Part shown: positions 11,990 to 23,166 of the stretch, piece by piece | Numbering within the stretch: position 1 is the first letter of the stretch | Layout of the letters: each line of letters opens with the position of its first letter | Assembly (NCBI GenBank): GCA_949825025.1 | Contig: OX463782.1 | Coordinates: 27,692,759-27,756,758, forward strand | Direction of reading: 5' to 3' | DNA from: Siphlonurus alternatus | Taxonomy: Eukaryota > Arthropoda > Insecta > Ephemeroptera > Siphlonuridae | Length of the DNA: 64,000 nucleotides | Program-made: the position numbers and the translations under genes | Notes under the pieces: generated by a model | Seen by the model: only the letters and a program-made list of their open reading frames with translations | Database searches by the model: none | Told to the model about the DNA's origin: nothing

Positions 11990-12265
11990 CGTTGAGGAAC
12001 AAACTTGGCCTCAAAATACTCAAGCAGTACCAAAAGACACGTATTTACGTTCAAGCCTTGTGATAACGTGACAAGCATAGCAATGCAACACAAAACCCTT
12101 TCGATCGCTCTTCTCTATATATTGAAGGTTCACGTCATCACTTTTTGCAGACATGAATAGCTTATGGCTCGTCCTTGTGTGAGAGCAACAGCAATGGTGG
12201 TGCTATTGAAGAAGAAACGATCCACCAAAGGCATGCCATCATTGCTTCTGATAGGCTGGTATTTT
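11990..12265. other. GC-richer unique island
   Basis: Mixed-composition sequence lies between AT-rich flanks, with ATGGCTCGTCCTTGTGTGAG, AGCAATGGTGGTGCTATTG and CCAAAGGCATGCCATC. There is no open frame with a recognisable product. It may be regulatory or an old unique element, and I cannot decide between them. Confidence 0.25.
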
Positions 12266-15007
12266 CTTAAATTTTTTATTGCTTTACCAACAAAGCCACC
12301 TTTTTTTTTTTTACTTTTTTAAAAGATATTGACTCAATATGCCCGTGAACATTCAAAAATATATATAAATTTTTATTACTTTAACAGATTGCACTATTTT
12401 CTTAAATATAGCTATAGGCATTTTTTTTTTTTTTTTACCCTCTCGTCTGTTACGCCATTTCTGAGATTTGTAAGCTGGAAAACAGCTACATTTAATGTTG
12501 ACGGTGAAACGTTATTCTATATATAAAAAGCCGTAAAAAGCACTCGCAAAACTTAAGCTCTGTGAAAGCAGTGTGAGAGGGAGAGAAACAGGAGGTAGTG
12601 CAGCACAGGATTCTCCATTAGACGTCAGGAGGACTAAAAAGCTTCGTCTTGAACCTCTTTAGAACCTCTAGGTACCTCGAGTACTTATTTTTGTAAATAA
12701 GCGCAATAACAATGAATTACCTAACATTTTTAACTTGAAGTATTTTTATGTACTATAAAACAAAACGAGAAAATAATATTTCATGAGAGTATGTAATATA
12801 CGATAAAAAAACTAATCAATAAAACCAATAAAGTTCTTCATATGGAAAGTAGCTCAAATTTAAAATCCAAGACATGTACTTCGTAATTTGCAGTGATTAC
12901 AGTTACAAGTAAAACGATGAGCTTTACATTACTAGAACCGGAAATAAGCTAATGTTTCTTTAGTCTTAATTTATACATCAAATTGTAGTGTTTTCTAGTA
13001 GGAGTTTATTTATGGTACAGTTATGTCCGATAAGACTGGAACACTTCGCATGCTGCAGTGTTGAAGTGAGTCCAATCATCTGGTTTATGTGACAACACTG
13101 CTGGAGCTCAGATAAGGTGAGTCTAGTCTATAATAGGCAGCTTTGCCAGCCAGCATGGTGAGAGAACGTGGCTACTTACGTTAGACACCAAGTGTCCTAG
13201 TTTTTCTTACCTTAACTATACAGTGTTAGTTTAAATTATTGAAACAGCATGTACATACTGCACCAATATCTGTGTCCCATTCTTCATGACTAGTTCTTTA
13301 CATATTAAATCATCCAACTGAAAACAGTAAGAGTTATCGTAATCCTTTTTTTTTTATCAACTTAAAACTCGAGCAGAGGGATAGTAAAAACATATTTATA
13401 ATAAAGAGCGACATACAAAAGATGGAACGATTCGATAGTACACGATATATATTATTTATTTGTTGAGTATAAAATACAATGGGGTTCGTATATTTTATAT
13501 ATAATCTAAGATTTAAAAGACCATAAATGTAAATAAATTCACATTATGAAATTATTATTATGGTAAAACTAAATAACATATTTTAATTATATTCCCTTTA
13601 TTAAAACTCTCGCTATACATGTTAACAAAATCTGTTTCTTAATCTACTTTATACTATAAGCATAAACAATATTTTATGCATTAGCTTAAATATCGTTATA
13701 CTGTGCCGCTATACTAGCTAGTAATATTATATTGTTATTATTATATATAATATACTTATCACAAATCTAGTATAATACACAAATTTTAAAAAAATGCAAC
13801 AATGCAGTGTATATATAGAAGCTTGTACGTGGCTAATGTGGCTTTTGTTTTAGTTAGTACTGTTCCCTCGGTAGTAGCCTGCAGCAGCAGCAGCAGTAAT
13901 TCTAGTCTGGATTACACTGGATTAGTAGAAATGTAGTTTGTAGGAGGCGTCACGTCTAATCTGGCACGCACACACCTGCAAGGCTTCTCTTTGCATAATA
14001 ACGAATAATAATTCAAACTGACTTCTGCAGAGCTGTTGTGTTTCGAGTATTGATTTTAATAAATTGGAGTTGACCTCTGTTTGTTTAAGTGGGAGTAGAG
14101 TAATCAAGAAAATTTTCAAAAAATTGCAAGGAAATTTTAATTTTTTTACATTAGAAGTGTGGGGGAAAGGAAAGCAACTCACCTTCTGACCATGTTTTCC
14201 CTATAAAAAAAAACTAAATTACTAAATAATACACTTTGATGTTACATAAATTTTAAATTTCATTAAAACATACATTATAGCATTATAATATTAATTATTT
14301 ACATTGATTTGCACATTTTGTTTTTTTTACCTTTTCCACAATTTACCTACTATAAGCTTAATATATTATTAATGATGAAATTCCCTATCATACATTACTT
14401 AGTAAATGCATTATAAAAGTAAGGCTCGTTGCCGCTAAAACTTTTCTTGCCTGGCTTAGTTTTCAATTGTAATATTGCCTAAACATGCAAGATGACCTCA
14501 ACTTTAATTTCACTTATTTTATCACTTCCTCCCCCCTTCCATTGCGAATTTCCCTTCAATCTAAATTTGAATTTATCATTGAAACTGCAGTCCAAACAAA
14601 TTAAGTAGAGTCAATTTCAAGCTTTCCCGAGGAGTACCGTATATAAGTTCCTTTTCTAAATATCTTGATATTAAATGCTATAATTGGATTGTGTTGGGGG
14701 TAAAAATAATTTATTGTTTTTTATTTTAACATAAAAATGATATGCTTTACACAATAACCTTTTTATTCATAGAGCAACCAAGGTTATTTATCATAATGTA
14801 ACCATGAAACTTTTATAATTTAGTAAGAATAAAAAAATGAAAATATACACATAAGGGACAAATAAAAAACTCTTACCTTACTTTTGTTAGTACATGTATA
14901 AAAATAACTTCTTTATTTCCTTTTTATAACTCAACTGTATAATTAACTTTTTTAATTGGCTTACCCACCCTCATCCTTCTGTCACCCTTTAGGATTTAGG
15001 GTAATTA
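12266..15007. other. AT-rich non-coding DNA with small islands
   Basis: No gene is seen. A mixed-composition patch at 13020-13200 contains GCAGTGTTG (about 13055) and its complement CAACACTGC (about 13093), a 9-bp stem with a ~29-base loop. A short (CAG)5 run lies at 13882-13896. The rest is A/T-rich with poly(T) runs. Confidence 0.5.
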
Positions 15008-15055
15008 GTCACTGAAGAAGATAAGACTATTACATTACTATCTTCTTTCAGTGCA
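15008..15055. repeat. Short imperfect hairpin
   Basis: CACTGAAGAAGATA and TATCTTCTTTCAGTG are complementary apart from one bulged base and flank a ~14-base AT-rich loop. Too short for the foldback families in this window. It could be a relic of one or a structured RNA site, and the sequence alone does not say which. Confidence 0.4.
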
Positions 15056-15369
15056 CTTTGTTACTGTCTGCAAGTTTAGCATCAGCTATAGTACGAAAAG
15101 AGTGCAATATATTGTCTCAAAGTCTATCTCACGCATGTCTGTGACTTCTTTTTAGCTTGGCAGATAAAAACATTTCAACCTTAACTTTCACATTTATTAA
15201 ACAACAATACATTTTTCTTGTCAAGACGGAGAAAAAAAAGGGGGAAGAAAGAATGGATTTTTAACAATAATACAATATTCAAGTTGAAAACATAGTTTAT
15301 CGTATTTTAAAATAGAGTTTATACTAAGTTTATGTAATTCAACACCCTGGAAAATTTTCTTGGCCAACA

Positions 15370-15699
15370 ATGGACAACATACATGAAAAAATTTTATTGC
15401 AGAAATGAGTAGAAGGTACCAAATTATGCTACTCTGAATTTTTTCAGATTTTTTTGAGACCCGGAACTATTTTTAAATAATTATTGAAAGTCCTGAGATT
15501 TCAGTTGGCACCCCTGCAGCCTTAATAAAAAGGATATAGACTAGACGCCTATTGACGCCTCCAGGGGGCGTGGCCGCACTTTCAATAATTATTTAAAAAT
15601 AGTTCTGGGTCTCAAAAAAAGCTGAAAAAATTCAGAGTAGCATAATTTGGTACCCTCTATTCATTTCTGCAATAAAAAAATTTCATGTATGTTGTCCAT
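15370..15699. mobile_element. Family A foldback element, full length
   Basis: Terminal inverted repeats of about 118 bp start ATGGACAACATACATG and end CATGTATGTTGTCCAT. Inside each arm are TTTTATTGCAGAAATGA, GGTACCAAATTATGCTACTC and ACTATTTTTAAATAATTATT. The unique core carries TTGGCACCCCTGCAGCC and TTGACGCCTCCAGGGGGCGT. Total length is about 330 bp with no coding capacity, so it is a non-autonomous foldback or MITE-type DNA element. Related copies are at 1.7, 19.06, 27.2, 39.15 and 48.2 kb. No unambiguous target duplication was seen. Confidence 0.85.
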
Positions 15700-16225
15700 T
15701 CGTCGATGTACAATACATCACAGCTACAGCCATCTTTTGGTCAGGGAAGTTTTTCAAATGACTGCACTCTTGTGTTTCGTTTATAAAATAGCTGTAAAAG
15801 TTGGCATAAAGATCTTGAGCTGACAGTTTATTTTCTACTTGGGTTCATATCTAGAGAAATTGCATTTTTAATGCACTGGATAACAGAATGTTATATTGTG
15901 CTAATAAACGTAACATATTTAAACATAGAAAAAGCATTCTAAATTATATAATAAAAAATCTAGTACTATTGGTTTTGTGATGCCATACAGATTAATCAGA
16001 TGATAGTAAAAAAATTAAATATTACTCAATATGAACAAGTTTCTTTTATTATGATTTTTTTTTTTTTTTCGTGAAACAACCTAGTTAAAATTTTACATAC
16101 AAAATTATAATAAAATATCAATCATTAAATAATTTTATCATAAATATTCATACACTAAGGATAAAACAGTAAAAAATATTTGCATAATTAATAATACACC
16201 ATTGCCTTCAGCTGAAAAAATTAAT
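15700..16225. other. AT-rich non-coding DNA, no gene seen
   Basis: Nothing recognisable between the family A element and the family B copy apart from AT-rich sequence and a 14-base poly(T) run near 16055. Confidence 0.55.
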
Positions 16226-16325
16226 TGGGCGCGGTCCACGAAATAATTATCTAGGAGGAGATCCTGGATCAACCGTAGTTGTGTTATTATGTTAGGCTGG
16301 CGCTAACCAATTATTAGCGAAACAA
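16226..16325. mobile_element. Family B foldback MITE, degraded copy
   Basis: The left end TGGGCGCGGTCCACGAAAT and the next words ATTATCTAGGAGGAG align with the family B terminus (compare 25061 and 47258). Then ATCAACCGTAGTTG and GGCGCTAACCAATTATTAGC correspond to the internal CTAACCACGGTTAGCGC block. The right terminus is lost or too diverged, so the end is approximate. Confidence 0.45.
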
Positions 16326-18714
16326 CTTTTTATCTTCCATCATGAACTCACTTTTATCTAGGTGCTCAATTTTTGTTTATTTTTTTACTGAACACTAATG
16401 TCAAAAAGTTTGCGTACCTTTTTTTCTCTCTCAAAAAGTCTAGAATTTTTTTTCTAGCATTCAAGAGTTAGAGAAGAACTGTAACTAATGCTTGAAACAA
16501 CTTTTACTTCTTGCTTTTATAAATTTTAATCAAATTAAAATAGCTCGTAAAACTAATATTGCTAAGTACATATTCAATCAATACATTGTTTTATTAAACA
16601 AATAATTCAACCTTTTTTTTTTTTACTCATGAAACTAGAAATTATAGTAACTTGTATTATTTTAAAAAATTATTTCTTATAAAATTCAATTATAAAAACA
16701 AATCTCTTGAAAATATTATATTAAAATCTTTAAATGTTATCATTATAAATTTTATGCAAAAAGAGATCAAGGAAAAGGGTTTACATTTTATTTTCAAGTG
16801 TTTTCTTTACACTTTTTTATTTTTCTTTTACGGTGGCAATGTTGGAAAACTGAAAGACAATGTTGAGGCAAACAGAGTGCCACGTTATTTCTCCATAATT
16901 AAATAACCACCAAGAGGAAGTTGAAGTAATTGCGACGTCTTTTTCTCAACTCCTTGAGACCATCCAACGTTCATCTTTGTTTAGCTTTGATTTCACCAAC
17001 ACATTTTCTTTAAGACACAACATTTTCTTACGAAGTTGTAATTTTCTGAAAATTAAAACTTTTTCTTTCTTAGATTTAGCTCAACAAATTCTTTTATACA
17101 TATAAATAAAAATTCAATTTCTTTTTATAAATGTACAAATAAAGAAAAATATAATCAAAAGATTCATATTTTGTAATATTATTTTTACATTTAAAGTAAT
17201 GAATGTTTATAAATAATCAACCTATCTTACTTTTGATTAATTATAATATTCCTTTGAAGAAATAAAAATATAAATTTTATTCTAATATTAATTAAAATGA
17301 AGATATTTATATTTTGAAAAATTAAAAACAAAAATCTTTTCAAATATTTGATTTTTTTTTTTTTCAAGGATACTACTTGTAACTAATGAATCAAGTGAGC
17401 TTGCTAACTTTTTGACAAACCAACAACTACACTTATGCATTTTTTTTTCATCAGTCATGTACGTATTCAATGTCAGGATTCGAATATTCACTCATTTAAC
17501 GATGATGATTATCGGTGGAGAGTCAGGAAGAGAGTGGGTGATTAATTAGACAGTTGAAAACTGGTAATTAATCAATGCAGACTATTTACTTAACTACCTT
17601 CAATTGACAGCATTGAAAATCTAAAATAAACTCGTCATTTAAATTTTTAAACAGGATATTATGTATTATTTAACGTATATAATTGTTAGCATGTAGTGCA
17701 AATGAAAGATATGAAAGATTGTTATATAACTTTTTTTCAAGCAGATACATTCTCATTGATTATTCAAAGCAAAATTTTTTTACAGGCTTGGAAGAATATT
17801 CCAATTAAGATTATTGATATTTTTTAGCGACGGTGAAAATCCGTAATATGCTCCCAAATCTGACATCTCAATAGCCAGTTTTAATACCAGTATAAAAAAT
17901 CAATGGTGCATTGTAAACGTATTGTATCAATATTGTATCAACTGTAAACGTATTAAAAAATTATTACAAATTAAAGCTAAGATAGTCAAAAATCAGTGAT
18001 TTTTTTTACATTTTTTTTTTTTTTTACAACGTATTACTTTTCGTATTACTATTAAAATTGACTTTTGAGTTGCCGTACTTATACGTAATTTCATTATTGT
18101 GAGACTATTTATTATCTTTGTGCTTTTTTATACTTGCATAACATATTTGAACTATTAATAATGTTCCATTTCAGCTATAATAATTGAAATGGCAAATATG
18201 TTGATGAAATAAACAAATAAATAAAACTTAGCTGACTAAAATAATATTTGTACACAGAGGGATTTTTTATTAATATTTATTAATTATTATTAAAATTACA
18301 AAAATTTACATGAGTGCATTCAGAATTTTCAATATAAATGTAGTGTGCAAGTATAATATACTTTTTAAAAAAAAATCAATTACCTTGAGCATGAGTAAAG
18401 TTTATAAACTATGCTTCTTATTAAATCCTTCCTGCAAATAATGTAATAATATTTATGTGCAAAAATGACACAATAAAACAAAATGTTTTGTGAAAAAAAA
18501 TATACAGTACAGACAGTATATAAAATTTAATATTTTTATCAAGAAACTTTTTGAACACTTTTTTTTTTTTTTATTTAATATTTTTTTTAAACGTAAAATA
18601 TAAAGCAACAAGTTAGAAACTATAATATGAAGAGTTTGAAACATAAAAGTTTTGTGGTAAAGTTTGAATGGTTTCAAACATTGTATAGTGTTGCTACTGT
18701 CTAGAGTGTTATGT
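16326..18714. other. AT-rich non-coding DNA, no gene seen
   Basis: Highly A/T-rich sequence with no recognisable coding region. A local duplication of TGTAAACGTATT and TATCAATATTGTATC occurs at about 17910-17955. A possible LINE tail at 18142-18236 is listed separately. Confidence 0.55.
18142..18236 (+). repeat. Possible LINE 3' end with stem-loop
   Basis: CATATTTG and CCATTTCA are followed, after an AT spacer, by their complements TGAAATGG and CAAATATG, giving a nested stem-loop. The sequence then runs ATGAAATAAACAAATAAATA. A 3'-UTR stem-loop followed by a short A-rich tandem tail is how many non-LTR retrotransposons end. No reverse transcriptase sequence is attached, so it would be a heavily 5'-truncated copy. 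Confidence 0.3.
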
Positions 18715-18860
18715 CATATCTATCTGTATTTCAGGTGTCTGCCAGTAGCGGCGCTGTAGTAGATGTAGAAATGATACATTGTCAAGAGAGGGAGGGTGAC
18801 ACTTTACTTTCCGTTGTCACCACACTATCCATCACGAAACACACCAGCAGATTCTGACGC
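18715..18860. other. GC-richer unique island
   Basis: A short mixed-composition block contains GTGTCTGCCAGTAGCGGCGC, GAGAGGGAGGGTGACAC and TTGTCACCACACTATCCATC. There is no open frame of note. Possibly regulatory, with no direct evidence. Confidence 0.25.
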
Positions 18861-19059
18861 TTTAATAAGCTAATTTTTACAGACTATTTTTTACTGATAA
18901 ATTGTTTCGTGGTTACATTATTTATATAAATACTAGGGGTGGGGTGTAAACTCGCCTACGCTCGTTTGGTTTCAAGTCTTTTAATTCATTTTGTCAATCA
19001 TATGTTGCCATCTATATAAGTATTCAGTACGTGATATCATAACGGTATTTTAATGCAAA

Positions 19060-19345
19060 ATGGACAACCTACATGAAAATTTTTTATTACAGAAATGAAT
19101 TGAAGGTACCAAATTATGCTACTCTGATTTTTTCCAGATTTTTTTGAAACCCAGAACTATTTTTAAATAATTATTAAATGTGCTGTCACGCCCTCTGGAG
19201 GCGTCAACAGGCGTCTCTGTCCTATCCTTTTTATTAACGATTCAGGGGTGCCAACTTAAATTACAGAACGTTCAATAATTATATAGAAATAGTTGCAGGA
19301 CTCATAAAAATCTAAAAAAATTCAGAGTAATTCAGAGTAGAGGTG
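19060..19345. mobile_element. Family A foldback element, interrupted at its right arm
   Basis: The left arm begins ATGGACAACCTACATG and continues with ACCAAATTATGCTACTCTGA. The core appears in the opposite orientation to the 15.37-kb copy: here CCCTCTGGAGGCGTCAAC precedes TTCAGGGGTGCCAACTT. The right arm runs only as far as AATTCAGAGTAATTCAGAGT, and its last ~60 bases are missing. At that point a 5S-derived SINE begins, so either the SINE inserted into the arm or a deletion joined the two. The short duplication AATTCAGAGTA sits at the join. Confidence 0.8.
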
Positions 19346-19347
19346 GA

Positions 19348-19510
19348 GCGTGGCGTTATGCATTGACCGGTTCTCGTTAGATCACTGAAGTCAGGCTACG
19401 TCAAGCGTGGTTAATACTTGGATGGGTGACCATTTCAAGTATAAAAATACGCCGCTCCCTCCCTGGGATAAATTCGTCTTGCTTTCCACCCAGTGCAGTG
19501 ATGCACTTCC
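19348..19510 (+). mobile_element. 5S rRNA-derived SINE, 3'-truncated
   Basis: Same head as the copy at 9354: TGCATTGACCGGTTCTCGTT, GTCAGGCTACGTCAAGCGTG and TACTTGGATGGGTGACC, then CTCCCTCCCTGGGATAAATT and CCACCCAGTGCAGTGATGCA. Similarity stops abruptly after ATGCACTTC, so the body and A-tail are absent. A 3' truncation is unusual for a SINE, since retrotransposition normally truncates 5' ends. A later deletion or an insertion is therefore likely. Confidence 0.8.
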
Positions 19511-19587
19511 AAAAATCTCTCAGCCATATGTTGACAGATATTATAGTGTTTTAAATTAGCGAAGATGAACAGGCTCAGATAACGACT

Positions 19588-19729
19588 CAGACGCAGTTGT
19601 TAGACCCCTACTATTTTATTATTATTTAATTTATTTTATTTAATAATTTTTTTAAGGAGTCAGACGCAGTTGTTAGGCCCCTACTATTTTATTATTATTT
19701 ATTTTATTTAATAATTTTTTTAAGGAGTT
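19588..19729. repeat. Tandem duplication, 73-bp period
   Basis: Two adjacent copies begin CAGACGCAGTTGTTAG and run through CCCCTACTATTTTATTATTA to TTTTTTTAAGGAGT. The second starts 73 bases after the first and differs by a few bases and a small deletion. The near identity suggests a recent duplication. It is not one of the transposon families seen elsewhere. Confidence 0.85.
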
Positions 19730-19882
19730 TGGGGAGATTCGAGTTAATTATTTTCTTAGCGTCCGGTCGTGTTCGAGCGAGCAAGGCAATGGGCTTATTC
19801 CGGACACTGCCCATCTTCAACACAAAGAGGTGGCCAGTTGTAATTAAACCTCGTAATGCTATGATGTACCGAACGCAAATTG

Positions 19883-20280
19883 CCCCTGAAAGTAGGCAAC
19901 CACAACCTACATGCCCCTGAAAGTATGCAACCCGCATTAATTACACCTTAATTTGATAACCCCCCCTAGACCTAATTGGGAGATGATCCGAGCATTATTT
20001 ACGAAAATATTCGTTTTTATATAAAGTTATTATAAGTTACCCCTAAAGGTAGGCAACCTTTACTTACATGCCCCTGAAAGTATGCAACCCAACCAAACTT
20101 CCCCTGAAAGTATGCAACCACAACCTACATGCCCCTGAAAGTATGCAACCCGCATTACTTGCACCTTAATTTTATAACCCCCCCTAGACCTAATCGGGAG
20201 TAAATCCGAGCATTATTTACGTAAATAATCAATTTTATATAAAGTTATATTAATTAATAAGTCACACCTGAAAGTAGTTT
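19883..20280. repeat. CCCCTGAAAGTATGCAACC repeat array, 218-bp higher-order unit
   Basis: The 19-mer CCCCTGAAAGTATGCAACC, or a close variant, occurs at about 19883, 19914, 20040 (degenerate), 20071, 20101 and 20132, with a partial copy near 20266. Two larger units starting 218 bases apart (19883 and 20101) each carry a pair of 19-mers, then CGCATTA, then ACCCCCCCTAGACCTAAT, GATCCGAGCATTATTTACG-like text and TATATAAAGTTAT. This is a higher-order tandem repeat, as in satellite DNA or in repeated sub-terminal regions of a DNA transposon. I do not recognise the family. Confidence 0.85.
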
Positions 20281-20480
20281 GCTTGGAATGTGCTACCATA
20301 TATGGCATCTCCATCTATGGGAAAAATATCGAACTTCTGAATGTCTACAATATCTGTGCTCACGTGATTCCATTTGCGGGCAGCCACCATCTTGAAACTA
20401 TCTTACGCACATATGCGCGCACTTGCGCGGATATTCGCATGCGCATTTTCGCGGGCCAATCTTCGCGCGAATTTCACATC
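20281..20480. other. GCGC-rich segment next to the repeat array
   Basis: From about 20365 the sequence becomes CpG-rich: TTGCGGGCAGCCACCATC, ACATATGCGCGCACTTGC, TTCGCATGCGCATTTTCGCG and CTTCGCGCGAATT. GCGC and CGCG words cluster within about 80 bases, far from the window's composition. A 95-codon open frame (20283-20570) crosses it but shows no known domain. Together with the block to its right it may be part of one larger unrecognised mobile element. Confidence 0.5.
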
Positions 20481-20821
20481 ACTGCACTGAGCAGTCAGAT
20501 CCCCTTTTGCAATGTTGCCTCTAAACAGAAGCAGCCAATGGGATGGCAGCAGTCACACAAAGAAAGTTAATAAAGTATAATAATTTCAAAGCATTGACGA
20601 TATGCAAAAGCTTCAGTCAATCCCAGTTAGCAGAACTCTTTCTACCAATGGTAGACTTGCCTTTTTCCACCAACATTCAAACTTGAACGACAAAGAAGCT
20701 GTTGAAGTTGGTAACCATAAACTTTCCAATGGCAGGAAACACTGTATGTATAAAAAATGGAAAAAGTAGCACTAGTACGTTGTGCGTTACATGTCTACGT
20801 ATCAGAAAACAGAAATCGAAA
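20481..20821. other. Unique spacer between GC-rich blocks
   Basis: Sequence of intermediate composition, about 40% G+C by eye, contains CAAACTTGAACGACAAAGAAG and AGTTGGTAACCATAAAC. No open frame or repeat match was recognised. By position it may belong to the same unrecognised element as its neighbours. Confidence 0.35.
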
Positions 20822-21428
20822 CCAACGAAAAGATGAACTCAGGGAGGAGATCCCCTAGCCGTGGAGTCACGCGGCACAAGGTCACCCCGTGTCCACAATG
20901 TCCACATTTGTGATTTAAAGTGCATGATAGAGGGCCATAACACATCAAAGTGACACGTAATACGTCGCAATAGCATGACGTCCTCACTACACGGCCACGA
21001 CAACACACCACGCACCAACACTCGAACACACGGTGATTCGAAACACAGACCACACGACACCGAAGAGCCGAAATTTCCAAACGTAACCTCACGGGCGGCG
21101 TGCGCTGCCGAAAGGGTGTCCGGTGTCCGGAACCGAACACGACTCGGCAGCAACAAAAGTTCACCGGGCAAAGATCTCCACCGGCCAAGGCCAGCGCAGG
21201 GCACCGGAAGAGCTCGGAGGCCGAAAAACCCCAAAAATCTAGATAAAAAAATTCACCCCCAGTCCCCCCCCGGACGTGGATTTTTTATTATTTTCCCGGT
21301 TACGGCGGCCACCCCCGGGAACCCCCAGGAAAAGTTTCGTCGGGTGTCGACGAACCCAGACGCTCGCCCAAAGGAAGTGCGTACCAGCATAGGAAAACGC
21401 TGGTTAATTTTGGGGTCCCGAAAGTGAT
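20822..21428. other. 600-bp GC- and CpG-rich block, possible mobile-element fragment
   Basis: This is the most GC-rich part of the window. CpGs are frequent (GTTACGGCGGCCACCCCCGG, CGTCGGGTGTCGACGAACCC), in contrast to the flanks, and the borders are sharp. Open frames of 128 to 150 codons run on both strands at once. That shows the absence of stops comes from composition, so none is called as a gene. The plus frame (20975-21427) is rich in Arg, Pro, Thr and Ser. One minus frame has a Cys/His-rich stretch (CGHCGHG) near its C-terminus that is not a standard zinc knuckle. Possibilities are a 5' region of a non-LTR element, a CpG-rich promoter or a recent insertion. Confidence 0.4.
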
Positions 21429-23166
21429 GTTTAATAATAAGGAATATTCTTGTTTTTTAAAAAAATGAAAATGTCATTATATAAAAATAATATAATGATT
21501 AATTATAATAAGAATTTATATTTCCTTTGAGAATTTACTACACTTCTGTAATTAGAATTTTGTTTTGTTCTTTATCTTATAATGAAAATTTATTTTCTTT
21601 GTATAACTTATTTGCTTGTAGACTTAACTGTGTAAGAACAACTTTTAAAACAAATTTTTATAGATTTTTAAATGTCTTTAGGCAAAAGATAACAAAAAAA
21701 TAAATTCAAAAGTATTATAAGTATATAAAAATAAATGACATTTTGTTATTTCTTAAGTTTACTATTTGTGGCCACATATATACAAAAGTAGACAATAATT
21801 TGTATGCCTTTCAATAAGAACTATTTTCTTATCTTCAAACGGTGAAAGTAGCCTTTATCGTAAATATCAATAATTTTATTGTTTCTGCTTTTTATTTTTA
21901 TTTATTTTTTATTTTTTTTTCCTGGCAGTTTCATTTTTTACTATAAAGAATGCGTCAGAATGTATATGAAAACAATTATATTTAAAAGCAAACATTTTTC
22001 TATACCTTAAAAAAATAATTAATTTTAATTTAATTAACAAAAAAAAGTCACTGCGGTTAAACAATAACATAGTTTTGTTTTAAATAATAATTCACACACA
22101 TAAAAAAAAAATCCAATTTAAAAAATTTTACCTTGTCAAATACAACTCCCTCTCGACGAAACAATGATATCAAAAACCTGTTATTTCTACATGTGAATGT
22201 TATTTTTAATACATAAATGATATAAAAATTGTTTCACAACATGAAATTCGCAGATTTTTTTTTTTTTCACGGATAATGTCATGTATGTCAAAGAGCGACT
22301 AGACAGTGTCGGCATCTGCTGACTTAACATGTGATAAAAAAAAAATTGTCCTCGCAATCGCTTTATCATTGGACAACCATAAATAAATTTACACGGTTTT
22401 AAAAAAAGCTACACACACGAAAAAATAATGCAATATTACTGTTTGTATTTTTAATAAAACGAATATACTAAAAATAGAATATACTTTGTTTTCTGTATCG
22501 TTGTTATATTACGCAAAATATGAATTGGAAGTTCGTATTGAATTAGCTTTTACTATTTTACGACAGTTATACAATATAAAACATTAATTTCGTTTTTCAT
22601 TGTAAAAATAAATATAATAACTTTTTTATAAATATAACATAAAAAGACAGCATGAACTTGTTGCCATATTAAAAATTAACATTTTGGCTACACTTGGGCA
22701 AGGTGTTACCATGATATTGTGTCATATTGTGTGTACACCAACGCTAAAATAAAATAGTATTAAAAAATTTTGTGCTATTTTATTGTATAAGGTCATTGGC
22801 CAGTGCTCATTGATTTTTGGATATGTCACGGCTTTCATAATACTGTAGATAAAGATCCATGCAATAATATTTTGCAATTTTTTTTATCAATTTTATATGT
22901 TTATGATTCGAGCTTGACGATATATATTTTGAAAGCTAGTTCAGTCTAGAGGGAAATAACATTGACAACATTTGTAAGTGACCTTACACAACAAGAAAAT
23001 TCTTTGCAATTTTTTTATTTTGAAAATTTTACATCCATGGATTTATTTAATGTATCATCAATACCTCAAACGTCAGTTCTTTTACTTCAGGTATTTCTCA
23101 AAATGAAGATATAACTGCCTTGTCCATCTGCTTGCTTATAGGCATGGTGGCTCTATTTACTATAAT
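21429..23166. other. AT-rich non-coding DNA, no gene seen
   Basis: Apart from the dispersed repeat at 21779-21880 (listed), this is A/T-rich sequence with poly(T) runs. A mixed patch at about 22260-22375 includes AGACAGTGTCGGCATCTGC. No coding signal was seen. Confidence 0.55.
21779..21880 (-). repeat. Family D dispersed repeat, partial
   Basis: This shares AGACAATAATTTGTATGCCT, CAATAAGAACTATTTTCTT and GTGAAAGTAGCC..ATCGTAAAT with the copy at 30797-30990 in the same orientation. It covers only about half of the ~190-bp unit. The minus sign is relative to the 23.4-kb copy. Function unknown. Confidence 0.6.

Noticed and set aside
13044..13110. GCAGTGTTG / CAACACTGC stem considered as a microRNA precursor
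   Set aside because: Only nine paired bases with a long loop and no known mature sequence.
19883..20280. The 19-mer array as a CRISPR array
   Set aside because: Spacing is irregular, the intervening sequence is itself repeated rather than unique, and the genome is eukaryotic in style.
20975..21427. 150-codon frame, the longest in the window
   Set aside because: Open frames of 128-131 codons run on the opposite strand through the same GC-rich bases, so lack of stops is compositional. The Arg/Pro/Thr/Ser-rich sequence matches nothing I know.
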